Source: Sphingomonas rhizophila
GTDB lineage: Bacteria; Pseudomonadota; Alphaproteobacteria; Sphingomonadales; Sphingomonadaceae
Direction: 5' to 3'
DNA: 64,000 bases
Assembly (NCBI RefSeq): GCF_014396585.1
Contig: NZ_CP060717.1
Location: 372,001 to 436,000 of the forward strand
In this document: positions 14,615 to 22,904 of the stretch, piece after piece
Layout of the letters: each line of letters starts with the position of its first letter
How positions within the stretch are numbered: position 1 is the stretch's first letter
Made by a program: the position numbers and the translations under genes
The notes under the pieces: model-generated
Told to the model about the DNA's origin: nothing
The model's database searches: none
Seen by the model: the letters and a program-made list of their open reading frames with translations, nothing else

Positions 14615-15244
14615 ATGCGACATCACGGTTGTGATCGGTCGGCCGACCGCTTCGGCCACTATGCTCGGCGCGCGATGAAGGCCGCGATGGCTTCGGGCCG
14701 GTGGGATCCGGTCGGCGGCGAGGGCGGCCCGGGTGGCTTGGGCCCCAGTTTCGGACGCGGGTTCGGCGGGCCGGGAGGCGGCCGTGGACGCCGCCGGATG
14801 TTTGACGGCACCCAGCTTCGGCTGCTGCTGCTCAAACTGGTCGGTGATGAGCCTCGTCACGGCTATTCGCTGATCAAGGCGATCGAGGAACTGTCGGGCG
14901 GCGATTACGCCCCGAGTCCGGGCGTCGTTTATCCGACCCTCAACCTGATGGTCGATGAGGGCCTGGTGATCCAGGCCGACGAGGAAGGGGGCCGCCGGTC
15001 CTATTCCATCACCGAAGCCGGAACCGCGGAGCTGGCGAACAAGGCGGACGAAATCGGCGACATCGTCGCCCGGTTGGAGCGCCATGGCGAACACCGCGCC
15101 GGCCGCGCTCCGGTCCGCCGGGCCGTCCAGAACCTGATGACCGCCGTGTTCCACCAGGTCCAGCAGGGCGGGTTCGACGACGACAAGCTGAACGCAATCG
15201 TCGACCTGATCGACGAGACCGCGCGCAAGGTCGAGCGGCTCTAG
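14615..15244 (+). CDS. PadR family transcriptional regulator with Gly-rich N-terminus
   Basis: A 209-residue PadR regulator. Residues 1-60 are a low-complexity Gly/Arg region ('GGPGGLGPSFGRGFGGPGGG'). The winged helix follows with 'LRLLLLKLVGDEPRHGYSLI' and 'YAPSPGVVYPTLNLMVDEGL', the PadR signature, then a C-terminal dimerisation helix. The ATG at 14615 has AAGGA 7 bases upstream and is preferred over the TTG at 14588. An autoregulatory palindrome lies upstream. The 3' end overlaps the convergent glycosyltransferase by 4 bases. The regulated partner is not evident. Confidence 0.9.
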   Translation: MRHHGCDRSADRFGHYARRAMKAAMASGRWDPVGGEGGPGGLGPSFGRGFGGPGGGRGRRRMFDGTQLRLLLLKLVGDEPRHGYSLIKAIEELSGGDYAPSPGVVYPTLNLMVDEGLVIQADEEGGRRSYSITEAGTAELANKADEIGDIVARLERHGEHRAGRAPVRRAVQNLMTAVFHQVQQGGFDDDKLNAIVDLIDETARKVERL

Positions 15245-16404
15245 CGCATCGCTTCCAGCCGCCGTCGCCGTTCGATGACCCGCTTGTAGGTCTTGAGGAC
15301 GGCGCCGTTGATCTCGTCCCAGTCCATCGTCCGGGCAAAATCCAGTCCCGCGGCCCCGTGCTTCCTGCGAAGCGCGGGGTCGCTGGCGTAGCGCGTCAGC
15401 GCGTCGGCGTACTGGTCGATCTCGCCCGGCTCGGCGAGTTGCCCGGTGACGTCATGCTGCACCAGGCTGGTGGCGCCCGAGGCGGCCGCGGCGACGACCG
15501 GCAGGGCGCAGGCCATCGCCTCCAGGGTCACGTTGCCGAAGGTTTCCGTGACCGAGGGATTGAGGAACACATCCGCCGACGCCAGCGCTTGGGCCAGGGC
15601 GTCGCCGGTCAACTGGCCGGTGAATTCCGCATCGGGAAGCCGTTCCTCGAAATAGGGACGCGCCGGACCGTCGCCGATGGCCAGCACGCGAATGGAGGTG
15701 CCCTGCGCACGCGCCGCGTCGATCGCGTCGGCGAACACGTCGAGCCCCTTTTCCAGCACCAGGCGCCCGAGGAACGCGACCACCATGTCGTCGGGCTTGA
15801 ACCCGTGCGCCGTGCGGAACGCTTCGCTTCGCTGCTGCGGATTGAACTGTCCACGGTCGACCCCGCGCGCCCAGATCGAAATGTCGCGGTTCATGCGCTG
15901 GGCCCGAAGGATCGCCGCGGTCGACGGCGCGGGCGCCATGATCGCGTCGCAGCGCGTATAGAGCCGCCGCAAGATGCCGCGAATGATCGGCTCCAGCTTC
16001 TCCAGGTGATAATATTGGAGGTAGGTTTCGAAGCGGGTGTGGATGGACGCGACCGCCGGGATCCTGTTCCGCCGGGCCCAGCTGACGGCGCGATGGGCGA
16101 CGATGTCGGGGCTGGCGATGTGGACGATGTTCGGCGCGAACTGCTCAAGGTCGCGCTGCGCCGCGCCCGCCAGCCGCCACGGCACGCGATATTCGTCGCG
16201 GCCGGGGATGGGGAACGACGGCACGTCGACCAGGTCGCCGGTCGGCGGAAAGGCGGGATCGTCGACGACCGGCGAATAGACGCGAACATGGGCGCCCTGC
16301 CGCAAGAGGTAAGCGACGAGACGATTCAGCGCCTGGTTCGCCCCGTCCCGGACATAATTGTAATTACCCGAGAACAGGGCGATGCGGAGCTCGTCGGGGT
16401 TCAT
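15241..16404 (-). CDS. Glycosyltransferase family 4 (GT-B fold)
   Basis: A 387-residue glycosyltransferase. The N-terminal acceptor domain has 'LRIALFSGNYNYVRDGANQA' and 'NIVHIASPDIVAHRAVSWAR'. The C-terminal donor domain shows 'FLGRLVLEKGLDVFADAI' and 'SVTETFGNVTLEAMACALPV', the E-x7-E motif of GT4. It resembles mannosyltransferases of the MgtA group, probably acting on a lipid or surface glycan; the sugar cannot be read. The ATG at 16404 has AAGG 8 bases upstream; the ATG at 16434 lacks a Shine-Dalgarno. It follows a small membrane-protein gene on the same strand. Confidence 0.88.
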   Translation of the reverse strand: MNPDELRIALFSGNYNYVRDGANQALNRLVAYLLRQGAHVRVYSPVVDDPAFPPTGDLVDVPSFPIPGRDEYRVPWRLAGAAQRDLEQFAPNIVHIASPDIVAHRAVSWARRNRIPAVASIHTRFETYLQYYHLEKLEPIIRGILRRLYTRCDAIMAPAPSTAAILRAQRMNRDISIWARGVDRGQFNPQQRSEAFRTAHGFKPDDMVVAFLGRLVLEKGLDVFADAIDAARAQGTSIRVLAIGDGPARPYFEERLPDAEFTGQLTGDALAQALASADVFLNPSVTETFGNVTLEAMACALPVVAAAASGATSLVQHDVTGQLAEPGEIDQYADALTRYASDPALRRKHGAAGLDFARTMDWDEINGAVLKTYKRVIERRRRLEAMR

Positions 16405-16446
16405 CGCCCGGGCCTTAGCGGTTGCGTCGCCCATCGGGCAACCGGC

Positions 16447-16692
16447 TCACGGTTCGGAAGGCGGCCGGTAACCCAACGCCCCAAGATCGATTCCCTGTTC
16501 CTTCAGGCGCGCTGCATCGGCCGGCGTACCGTACCGCTTCAGCGCCTCCAGCTGATCCCGTTGCTCAAGATCGCCCGGCGACTGATTTGAAAGGTCGGGC
16601 GGCGGCGGTGCGTGGTTCCGCCGCTTGCGCGCGCTCGTCGCGGCGCCAATCCCGACCGCCGCCAGCACGAACAAGAACCACAGCCAGACCAT
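16447..16692 (-). CDS. Small single-pass membrane protein, hypothetical
   Basis: An 81-residue protein starting 'MVWLWFLFVLAAVGIGAAT', one N-terminal membrane helix, then a basic stretch ('SARKRRNH'), a proline run and a charged C-terminal part ('LEALKRYGTPADAARLKEQG') that looks like a short helical domain. It resembles small sphingomonad hypothetical proteins with a membrane anchor and a SHOCT-like tail, but no family is certain. Upstream of the glycosyltransferase on the same strand and probably co-transcribed; divergent from the glycosylase gene. Confidence 0.6.
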   Translation of the reverse strand: MVWLWFLFVLAAVGIGAATSARKRRNHAPPPPDLSNQSPGDLEQRDQLEALKRYGTPADAARLKEQGIDLGALGYRPPSEP

Positions 16693-16757
16693 CCGCCCGC
16701 ACGCTGCGCCGCAAGCGGGTAGATGGCAAGCAGCCGCACCCGCGCTATCGGGAGGGC

Positions 16758-17270
16758 ATGGTGCGCAAGGCTTCGATGAGCCCGGTCGGGTCGGACGATG
16801 CGGTGCTGCTGGTCCTCGGCAGCCTGCCGGGCGAAGCGTCGCTCGCCGCCCAGCGCTACTATGCCCATCCCCGGAACCAGTTCTGGCGATTGCTGGGCGA
16901 TGCGATCGGCGAGCCGCTGGCGACGCTCGACTATGAGGAGCGACTGGCGCGTCTCGCCGCGCGGCGAATCGCGCTGTGGGACGTGGTTTCCGAAGCGACC
17001 CGGTCCGGAAGCCTCGACGGGGCCATCCGCGGCGCAACGGCCAACCCGCTGGCGGATTATGTGGAAACCCATGGCGATCTTCGCGCCGTCGCCTTCAACG
17101 GCCAGACCGCGGCGAAAATCGGCCGGCGCGCGCTCATCGGATCGGCGCTGACCCTGATCGACCTTCCATCCTCCAGTCCGGCCTACACCTTGAGCTACGC
17201 GGCCAAGGCGGACCGCTGGTCCGTGCTGGGACCGCTTGCACCGTCGGCGAAAAGCGGCAGGATGGCATGA
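16758..17270 (+). CDS. DNA-deoxyinosine glycosylase (uracil-DNA glycosylase superfamily, family 6)
   Basis: A 170-residue base-excision repair enzyme that removes hypoxanthine from deaminated DNA. The family signature is clear: 'LGSLPGEASLAAQRYYAHPR' followed by NQFW, then 'RIALWDVVSEATRSGSLD' and 'VAFNGQTAAKIGRRAL'. The C-terminal 'LIDLPSSSPAYT' is the substrate-loop region. The ATG at 16758 is used, with GGGAGG very close; the in-frame ATG at 16776, with AAGG 5 bases upstream, is equally possible. Its stop overlaps the next start (ATGA). Confidence 0.88.
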   Translation: MVRKASMSPVGSDDAVLLVLGSLPGEASLAAQRYYAHPRNQFWRLLGDAIGEPLATLDYEERLARLAARRIALWDVVSEATRSGSLDGAIRGATANPLADYVETHGDLRAVAFNGQTAAKIGRRALIGSALTLIDLPSSSPAYTLSYAAKADRWSVLGPLAPSAKSGRMA

Positions 17271-17566
17271 TGTCCGAGACATTTGACGAAACCGAAGACG
17301 AAGACGCCGACGCTTCCCCGCTGACGATGGTCGACGAGGCACTGGTTGCTGGCAACATCGCCAACACCAACGGATTGCTCGTCATCCTTGCCAAGCTGGT
17401 CGCCAAGGGCGTGTTCGACCAGGAAGACCTCCAGGCCTTTTCCGACAGCTATTCCAAGCCGCTGGACCATGAGGGCATGCGCGAGAACGAGTTGATCAGC
17501 CAGATGCAGGACCAGATGGAAGCGACGCTCGCCCAGCTCATGAGCTATCTGTCCGAACAGCAGTAG
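17267..17566 (+). CDS. Small acidic hypothetical protein
   Basis: A 99-residue protein with an acidic N-terminus ('ETFDETEDEDADASP'), a middle segment 'NTNGLLVILAKLVAKGVFDQ' and a Gln/Met-rich C-terminus ('ISQMQDQMEATLAQLM') likely to be helical. No known domain is recognised; related proteins occur as hypotheticals in sphingomonads. The start lies in an ATGA overlap with the glycosylase stop (a second ATG follows immediately at 17270), so the two genes are coupled. Confidence 0.7.
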   Translation: MMSETFDETEDEDADASPLTMVDEALVAGNIANTNGLLVILAKLVAKGVFDQEDLQAFSDSYSKPLDHEGMRENELISQMQDQMEATLAQLMSYLSEQQ

Positions 17567-17584
17567 TCCTTCTATAGGAAGGAC

Positions 17585-18106
17585 ATGAGTTTGATCGGAA
17601 TGCTGGCGCTGTTCGTTGCGACGGTCGCCTTCATGGAAGGCTTCGCCTACGTCGTGCACCGCTGGGTGATGCACGGCAGGCTCGGCTGGTTCCTTCACGA
17701 AAGCCATCACCGCCCCCGCACCGGGCGGTTCGAGCTCAACGACCTGTACGGGGTCATTTTCGCCATCCCGTCGATCGTCCTGCTCTACGGGGGTGTGCAG
17801 GCGGGCTGGGGCGACTGGGCGACCGCGGTCGGCGCGGGCATTGCCGCCTACGGCGCCATCTATTTCGGCTTCCACGACGTCATCGTCCACCGCCGCCTCG
17901 AACACCGGATCGTGCCGCGCTCGTCCTATTTCAAGCGCATCGTCCAGGCGCATCGGCTCCACCACGCGGTCGAGAGCCGCGAAGGCTGCGTCAGCTTCGG
18001 TTTTGTCTACGCCCCGCCGGTCGACCAGTTGAAGGCCGCGCTCGCCGCGAGCGAGGAGGCGCGGTTGCGGCGGCCTTCGGGCGTGTCCACAGTCCCGAAC
18101 GGCTGA
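17585..18106 (+). CDS. crtZ: Beta-carotene hydroxylase CrtZ
   Basis: A 173-residue di-iron membrane hydroxylase that adds hydroxyl groups at C3/C3' of beta-carotene to give zeaxanthin. All histidine clusters are present: 'HRWVMH' (near residue 25), 'HESHH', 'FHDVIVH' and 'HRLHH'. Hydrophobic helices flank them. The ATG at 17585 follows TATAGG-AAGGAC, so a -10 box and a Shine-Dalgarno overlap there. The 3' end overlaps the convergent crtB by 116 bases, which is unusually long. Confidence 0.95.
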   Translation: MSLIGMLALFVATVAFMEGFAYVVHRWVMHGRLGWFLHESHHRPRTGRFELNDLYGVIFAIPSIVLLYGGVQAGWGDWATAVGAGIAAYGAIYFGFHDVIVHRRLEHRIVPRSSYFKRIVQAHRLHHAVESREGCVSFGFVYAPPVDQLKAALAASEEARLRRPSGVSTVPNG

Positions 18107-18998
18107 CCGGCGCCGGGGCGCGGAAGGAATCCCACAGCGCCGCCGCGAGCAGCGCAAACTTGGTCGCCTTGGTCGTGACGATCCGCTGGTCCCAGGCGCG
18201 CGGCCCAAGCTCGGCGGCGCGGGTCGCGACCCAGCCGTAGATTCGCGCCGCGCTCAACACCGCCCAGCGGCTGCGGAAGGGCAGGCGGGCAGCGCCGACC
18301 ATGCTCGACCGGCGATAGCGCTCGGCAAGGTCGGCCAGCCTGGTTGCGATCCGTGCCAGCGCCTGGCGGTGAGCGGGGTCGGCCAGTCCCTTGCCCTCAA
18401 TCCCCTCCGCCGAGGTCCATTCCCGAGGCAGGTAGGTGCGGCCGACCCGGGCGTCCTCGACGATGTCGCGGGCAATATTGGCAAGCTGGAAGGCGATGCC
18501 GAGGTCGCTGGCGCGGTCGAGCGTGTCGCGGTCGCTGGCCGGCACGCCCATGACGTGCGCCATCATCACCCCGACCACCCCGGCCACCTGGTAGCAATAG
18601 GACAACAGGTCCTGCTCTGTTTCCGGCCGCCACCCCGCCGCATCGCGCGCAAAACCGGCCAGATGGTCATGGGGCAGCGAGTCGGGAATCGCGGTTTCGC
18701 CCGCTACCCGTGCCAGCGCATCGAACGGGACCAGCCCGGTCGGCTGACCGGCCAGCGCGCGGTCGGTGGCGTCGCGAATGAAGGCGATGCGGGCATCCGG
18801 GTCATTGGGAACCTGTGCATCATGGCCCAGAGTCTGCCCGTCGGTGATGTCGTCGCAAGCGCGGCACCAGCTGTAGAGAAGCCAGCTGCGCTCGCGGGTC
18901 TCCAGGTCGAAAATCTGGCTGGCGAAGCGAAAGCTCTTGGAGCCGCGCGCGATGGTGCGGCCGGCCTCCTCGACCAGTCGGTCGCGCTCCTCGCTCAT
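17991..18998 (-). CDS. crtB: Phytoene synthase CrtB
   Basis: A 335-residue squalene/phytoene synthase-family enzyme that condenses two geranylgeranyl diphosphates to phytoene. The two aspartate-rich motifs are 'RACDDITDGQ' and 'ANIARDIVEDARVGRTYLPR'. The end after about residue 290 ('PKAAATAPPRSRRARPSTGR') is low complexity and antisense to the crtZ end, so the natural C-terminus may be shorter. The start at 18998 overlaps the crtI stop (ATGA). Last gene of the crtY-crtI-crtB unit. Confidence 0.94.
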   Translation of the reverse strand: MSEERDRLVEEAGRTIARGSKSFRFASQIFDLETRERSWLLYSWCRACDDITDGQTLGHDAQVPNDPDARIAFIRDATDRALAGQPTGLVPFDALARVAGETAIPDSLPHDHLAGFARDAAGWRPETEQDLLSYCYQVAGVVGVMMAHVMGVPASDRDTLDRASDLGIAFQLANIARDIVEDARVGRTYLPREWTSAEGIEGKGLADPAHRQALARIATRLADLAERYRRSSMVGAARLPFRSRWAVLSAARIYGWVATRAAELGPRAWDQRIVTTKATKFALLAAALWDSFRAPAPVSRSGLWTRPKAAATAPPRSRRARPSTGRPAGRRQNRS

Positions 18999-20461
18999 GC
19001 CAGCATCAGGCCCGCGGTCGCCTCGGCCGATCCGATCACGCCGGGAATGCCCGCGCCGGGATGGGTTCCGGCGCCGACGAAGTAGAGGTTGCGGATGACA
19101 TCGTCGCGGTTGTGAGTGCGAAGCCACGCCGATTGCCACAGCACCGGCTCCAGGCTGAACGCGCTGCCGAGATGCGCGAACAGGTCGGTCTGGAAGTCGG
19201 CGGGCGTGTAATGGAACTGCGTGCGGATCCGGGCGCGAAGACCGGGCAGCATGCGCTGTTCCAACGTGTCGAGGATGACGTTTGCGTAGCGATCGCCTTC
19301 CGCAGCCCAGTCGACCGGCGCGCGGCCAAGGTGGGGGACGGGGGCGAGGGCATAGAAGGTCGAGCAGCCCGGCGGCGCCATGCCCGGATCGGTCGCGGTC
19401 GGGTGGTGCAGGTAAATCGACGGGTCCGTCGGCAGGCTGCCGCGATCATAGATGTCGCCGAGTAGCCCCTCGTAGCGCGGGCCGAACAGGATCGAATGGT
19501 GCGGGACGTCGGGGTAGGTGCCCTCGACGCCAAAATGGAGGACGAACAGCGACGGCGAGTAGCGCTTGCGCTTCAGCGCCCGCACCCGCGCCGGTCCGCG
19601 GCGATGACCCTCGATAAGGCCGTAGCTCGCGACGACATCGCCGTTGGTCGCGACTGCGTCCGCCTCGCCCCGCCAACCGGAGGCGGTGCGGACGGCCGTG
19701 GCGCGGTCTGCGTCCGTTTCGATCGCCACCACCGCGTCGCCGAGGCGGATGGTGCCGCCCAGCCGTTCGAACAATGCGACCATCGCCGCGACCAGCCGGT
19801 TGGTGCCGCCCATCGCGAACCACACGCCGCCGTCCCGCTCCAATTTGTGAATCAGCGCGTAGATCGATGAGCAGGTCATGGGGTTGCCGCCGACCAGCAG
19901 CGTGTGGAAGCTCAGCGCCTGCCGCAAATGTTCTTCCGCGACAAATTTTGAAACGATCGAATAAACCGAGCGCCACGCCTGATATTTGGCGAGGGCGGGG
20001 GCGGCTTTCAGCATGTCGCCGAAACTCTCGAACGCCTTCGTGCCGAGCTTGCGATAGCCCTCCTCGAAGACGCCGGCCGAATAGGCGAGGAAGCGTTTGT
20101 AGCCCTCTACGTCGGCCGGGTTGAGCGCGGCGATCTGTGCGAACAGCGCCTCGTCATCATTGCTGTAGTCGAACCGCGTCCCGTCGGGCCAGTCGAGCGC
20201 GTAAAACGGCGTGACCGGGACCAGCGTGACATCGTCGGCAATATCCTGGCCGCTGAGCTTCCACAGCCGCTCCAGGCAATCAGGGTCGGTGATGACGGTG
20301 GGCCCGCCGTCGAAGACGTGGCCGTCGCGCTCCCAGTAATAGGCCCGGCCGCCGGGCTTGTCGCGCGCCTCGACGATGGTCGTCTGCACGCCCGCCGATT
20401 GAAGGCGGATCGCCAACGCCAACCCGCCGAACCCCGAACCGATAACGATGGCTGTCTTCAC
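18995..20461 (-). CDS. crtI: Phytoene desaturase CrtI
   Basis: A 488-residue FAD-dependent desaturase that converts phytoene to lycopene. The N-terminal dinucleotide-binding motif is 'AIVIGSGFGGLALAIRLQ', with 'DKPGGRAYYWERDGHVFDGG' next. The C-terminal bacterial CrtI signature is 'LYFVGAGTHPGAGIPGVIGS'. The length is normal. It starts with GTG in a GTGA overlap with the crtY stop, so it is coupled in the order crtY, crtI, crtB. Confidence 0.96.
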   Translation of the reverse strand: MKTAIVIGSGFGGLALAIRLQSAGVQTTIVEARDKPGGRAYYWERDGHVFDGGPTVITDPDCLERLWKLSGQDIADDVTLVPVTPFYALDWPDGTRFDYSNDDEALFAQIAALNPADVEGYKRFLAYSAGVFEEGYRKLGTKAFESFGDMLKAAPALAKYQAWRSVYSIVSKFVAEEHLRQALSFHTLLVGGNPMTCSSIYALIHKLERDGGVWFAMGGTNRLVAAMVALFERLGGTIRLGDAVVAIETDADRATAVRTASGWRGEADAVATNGDVVASYGLIEGHRRGPARVRALKRKRYSPSLFVLHFGVEGTYPDVPHHSILFGPRYEGLLGDIYDRGSLPTDPSIYLHHPTATDPGMAPPGCSTFYALAPVPHLGRAPVDWAAEGDRYANVILDTLEQRMLPGLRARIRTQFHYTPADFQTDLFAHLGSAFSLEPVLWQSAWLRTHNRDDVIRNLYFVGAGTHPGAGIPGVIGSAEATAGLMLA

Positions 20462-21600
20462 GCAGGCTCCATAATGGCCTTGATGGCCCTGGCGATGGAT
20501 ACGGGCGGCCGGCCCGCGAGGATGCGAACCCGGTCCGCCAATGTGGTCTGACCGGCATAGAAGCGTTCGATCAGCGGTGCCGGCAGCCGGTAGAATCGTT
20601 CCAGCACGCGATATCGCTGCGCGGGCTCCGCGGCCTTCATCAGCATTCGTGCCAGCATCCGGTCGAACCGTCCGCGCCGCCAGTGCGCCCGGGCGTAGGC
20701 GCGGGTCGCTGCGCCCAGCCGGTCGCCGGACGGCGCTTGCGTCGCCAGCCAGTGGGCAAAGCGGACGGCGTCGGGCAACGAATAGCTGGTCAGCGGGTGG
20801 AACAGCCCGGCCCTGACGCCGGCGCGAGCCACCCCGTCGTTGGCGGGCCAGAAGCGATCGAAATCACCGCCGGTGACGACGGGCAGCACGCCGCGTTCCT
20901 CGCGAGTGGCGACGGCACCTTTCCAGCCGCTGGCGCGCGCATAATCATCGATCCGTCGTCCCAGCGCGGCCTGGTCCAACTCCGGGCTTTCGGAATAATA
21001 GGTGTCCTCGACGAAGACCCTGGTTCGCGAAAGCGGCAGCAGGTAGATGAAACGATAGCCGTCGCGCTGGTCGACGGTGGCGTTCATCACGACCGGTTGA
21101 TCGACACCGTGGCCGGACGGCACGTCGATCGCACGCCCGACGAACTTCTGCCAACCGCAGGACAGCCCCTGTGGCGGCGCGGTCAATCCCCGCGCGTCGA
21201 GGACGGCGGCACCATGGATGGTCGTTCCGTCCGACAGGCCCACGCTCGTCGGCGTCATATGCTCGGCCCGCCCCGCCACGATCATTGCGCCGCTTGCCCG
21301 GACGGCGCGATCCAGCGCTTCGCTTTCGATGGTCGAATAGGGTTGCGGCAGGTGCCGGCGATGGCCCGGAAAGCGCACGTCGTAGCCAGACCACGAATGG
21401 GCGACCAGCGGGTCGAGAAGCGCGCGATGGTCGCCGGCGATGTCGCTGCCGAAGAAGGACCACAGGTGATTGCCGCCGATCGGGCCCGGCTCGATCACCG
21501 TTACCGACCGGTCCGGGGTCGCCCGGCTTGCCGCCAGCGCGGCCAGTCCGCCCGCCAGCCCGCCGCCGACGATGATCAGGTCCGGTCGAGGCGCTGGCAT
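20458..21600 (-). CDS. crtY: Lycopene beta-cyclase CrtY
   Basis: A 380-residue lycopene cyclase that closes both beta-ionone rings to give beta-carotene. The N-terminal nucleotide-binding motif is 'LIIVGGGLAGGLAALAAS'; 'GGNHLWSFFGSDI' and 'FIYLLPLSRTRVFVEDTYYS' are typical of the bacterial CrtY family. The ATG at 21600 is used; a GTG two codons earlier is possible. First gene of the crtYIB unit, only 46 bases from the divergent hydroxylase gene. A TAGAGC hexamer ends 7 bases before the start, hinting at a leaderless transcript. Confidence 0.95.
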   Translation of the reverse strand: MPAPRPDLIIVGGGLAGGLAALAASRATPDRSVTVIEPGPIGGNHLWSFFGSDIAGDHRALLDPLVAHSWSGYDVRFPGHRRHLPQPYSTIESEALDRAVRASGAMIVAGRAEHMTPTSVGLSDGTTIHGAAVLDARGLTAPPQGLSCGWQKFVGRAIDVPSGHGVDQPVVMNATVDQRDGYRFIYLLPLSRTRVFVEDTYYSESPELDQAALGRRIDDYARASGWKGAVATREERGVLPVVTGGDFDRFWPANDGVARAGVRAGLFHPLTSYSLPDAVRFAHWLATQAPSGDRLGAATRAYARAHWRRGRFDRMLARMLMKAAEPAQRYRVLERFYRLPAPLIERFYAGQTTLADRVRILAGRPPVSIARAIKAIMEPA

Positions 21601-21646
21601 CGCCACCGCTCTAGCGGCCCGCGTGCGCCGCGCCTAGTGTAGGCGC

Positions 21647-22435
21647 ATGGCAACCGGCCTTATCCTTTCCTCCGTGGCGATGACGCTGATCGTCGGCGTG
21701 CGCTATCTCATCACCAGCGGGCTGTTCGCCGCCTGGACGGCGCGGCGTTTCCCGGGGCGATTGGCGGGAATGCGGCCGCAGGTGCGGCGGGAAATCGCGT
21801 GGAGCCTGGCGTCCGCGGCGATCTATGGCGCGCCGGCTGGCATCGTCGCCTGGGGCTGGCAGGAGCGGGGCTGGACCCGGATTTACGCGGATGTGGCCGA
21901 CTATCCGTTGTGGTGGATGCCGGTCTCGCTGCTGGCCTACCTGCTGGCGCACGATACCTGGTTCTACTGGACGCACCGACTGATGCATCGGCCATGGTGG
22001 TTCAAGCGGATGCATTCGGTCCATCACGACAGCCGGCCGCCCACCGCCTGGGCGGCGATGAGCTTTCATCCGTGGGAGGCGGCGACCGGGGCGATCGTCA
22101 TCCCGTTGCTGGTGTTCGTGATCCCGATCCACATCGCGGTGCTGGGCCTGGTGCTGACGATCATGACCGTGATGGGCGTCACCAACCACATGGGGTGGGA
22201 GATGTTTCCGCGCATCATGGTTCAGGGAAAATTGGGGAAATGGCTGATAACGGCTAGCCATCACGAGCTTCACCATCAAAAGTATCGCTGCAATTATGGC
22301 CTATATTTTCGACTCTGGGATCACCTTTGCGGCACCGACCGGGGCCTGGGCACGTTTGCCGCTCCTCGCCCTCGCGATGATCGGCACGACCGGCGCCAGC
22401 CCGCCGCAGGGCGCCAGCCTGCACCTGTCGATTGA
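21647..22435 (+). CDS. Sterol desaturase/fatty acid hydroxylase superfamily protein
   Basis: A 262-residue integral membrane di-iron protein. The histidine clusters are 'HDTWFYWTHRLMH', 'HSVHHDS', and 'ASHHELHHQKYRCNYGLYF'. Hydrophobic helices include 'WWMPVSLLAYLLA' and 'VIPLLVFVIPIHIAVLGLVL'. Family members hydroxylate lipids, sterols or carotenoids; the place beside the crt genes suggests a carotenoid or membrane-lipid substrate, but this is inference. The last 45 or so residues are Arg/Pro-rich and overlap the DUF2141 gene by 140 bases, so the true end may be nearer 22380 with a base lost. The -10-like TAGTGT ends 6 bases before the ATG. Confidence 0.85.
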   Translation: MATGLILSSVAMTLIVGVRYLITSGLFAAWTARRFPGRLAGMRPQVRREIAWSLASAAIYGAPAGIVAWGWQERGWTRIYADVADYPLWWMPVSLLAYLLAHDTWFYWTHRLMHRPWWFKRMHSVHHDSRPPTAWAAMSFHPWEAATGAIVIPLLVFVIPIHIAVLGLVLTIMTVMGVTNHMGWEMFPRIMVQGKLGKWLITASHHELHHQKYRCNYGLYFRLWDHLCGTDRGLGTFAAPRPRDDRHDRRQPAAGRQPAPVD

Positions 22436-22778
22436 AGGGCTGCGCAACACGAAGGGCGCGGTGATGCTGTGCCTGACCCGACAGCAGGCCTTCCTGAAAT
22501 GCGCCGAAGATCCCGGACGTCTGTCGCGGACCATCAGCGCCGCGTCGGCGCGGTCGATTGACATCAAGGGCGTGCCGCCGGGCGAATGGTCGCTGCTGCT
22601 GGTCCACGACGAGAACCGCAACGGAAAGCTGGACAAGATGATGGGAATGCCGCGCGAAGGCTTCGGCTTTTCGCGCAACCCCGTGATCCGCTTTGGTCCG
22701 CCAAGCTATGGCGATGTGCGTTTCGCCTTGCCGCCCGGCGGATCGAGCCAGTCGGTCAAGGTCAAGTATCTGCTCTGA
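22296..22778 (+). CDS. DUF2141 domain secreted protein
   Basis: A DUF2141 protein, probably periplasmic. The hydrophobic stretch 'LPLLALAMIGTTGASP' is a signal peptide core. The mature domain starts 'ASLHLSIEGLRNTKGAVMLC', continues with 'VPPGEWSLLLVHDENRNGKL' and ends 'FGPPSYGDVRFALPP'. The start is uncertain: the ATG at 22296 makes a long N-region inside the hydroxylase gene; a TTG at 22356 would give a short signal peptide. It pairs with the hydroxylase-family gene upstream, a combination seen in other sphingomonads. Function unknown. Confidence 0.8.
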   Translation: MAYIFDSGITFAAPTGAWARLPLLALAMIGTTGASPPQGASLHLSIEGLRNTKGAVMLCLTRQQAFLKCAEDPGRLSRTISAASARSIDIKGVPPGEWSLLLVHDENRNGKLDKMMGMPREGFGFSRNPVIRFGPPSYGDVRFALPPGGSSQSVKVKYLL

Positions 22779-22904
22779 CCGCGATCCGGCGACCACCGGC
22801 GGTCGACCGATCCATCCATTCGCAGAACGGCAGGTGCCAGACGGCGCATCTGTATTACCAACCTAACACAATGCATCAGCGATGTTGCGTTTGAGGGGGA
22901 GCGG

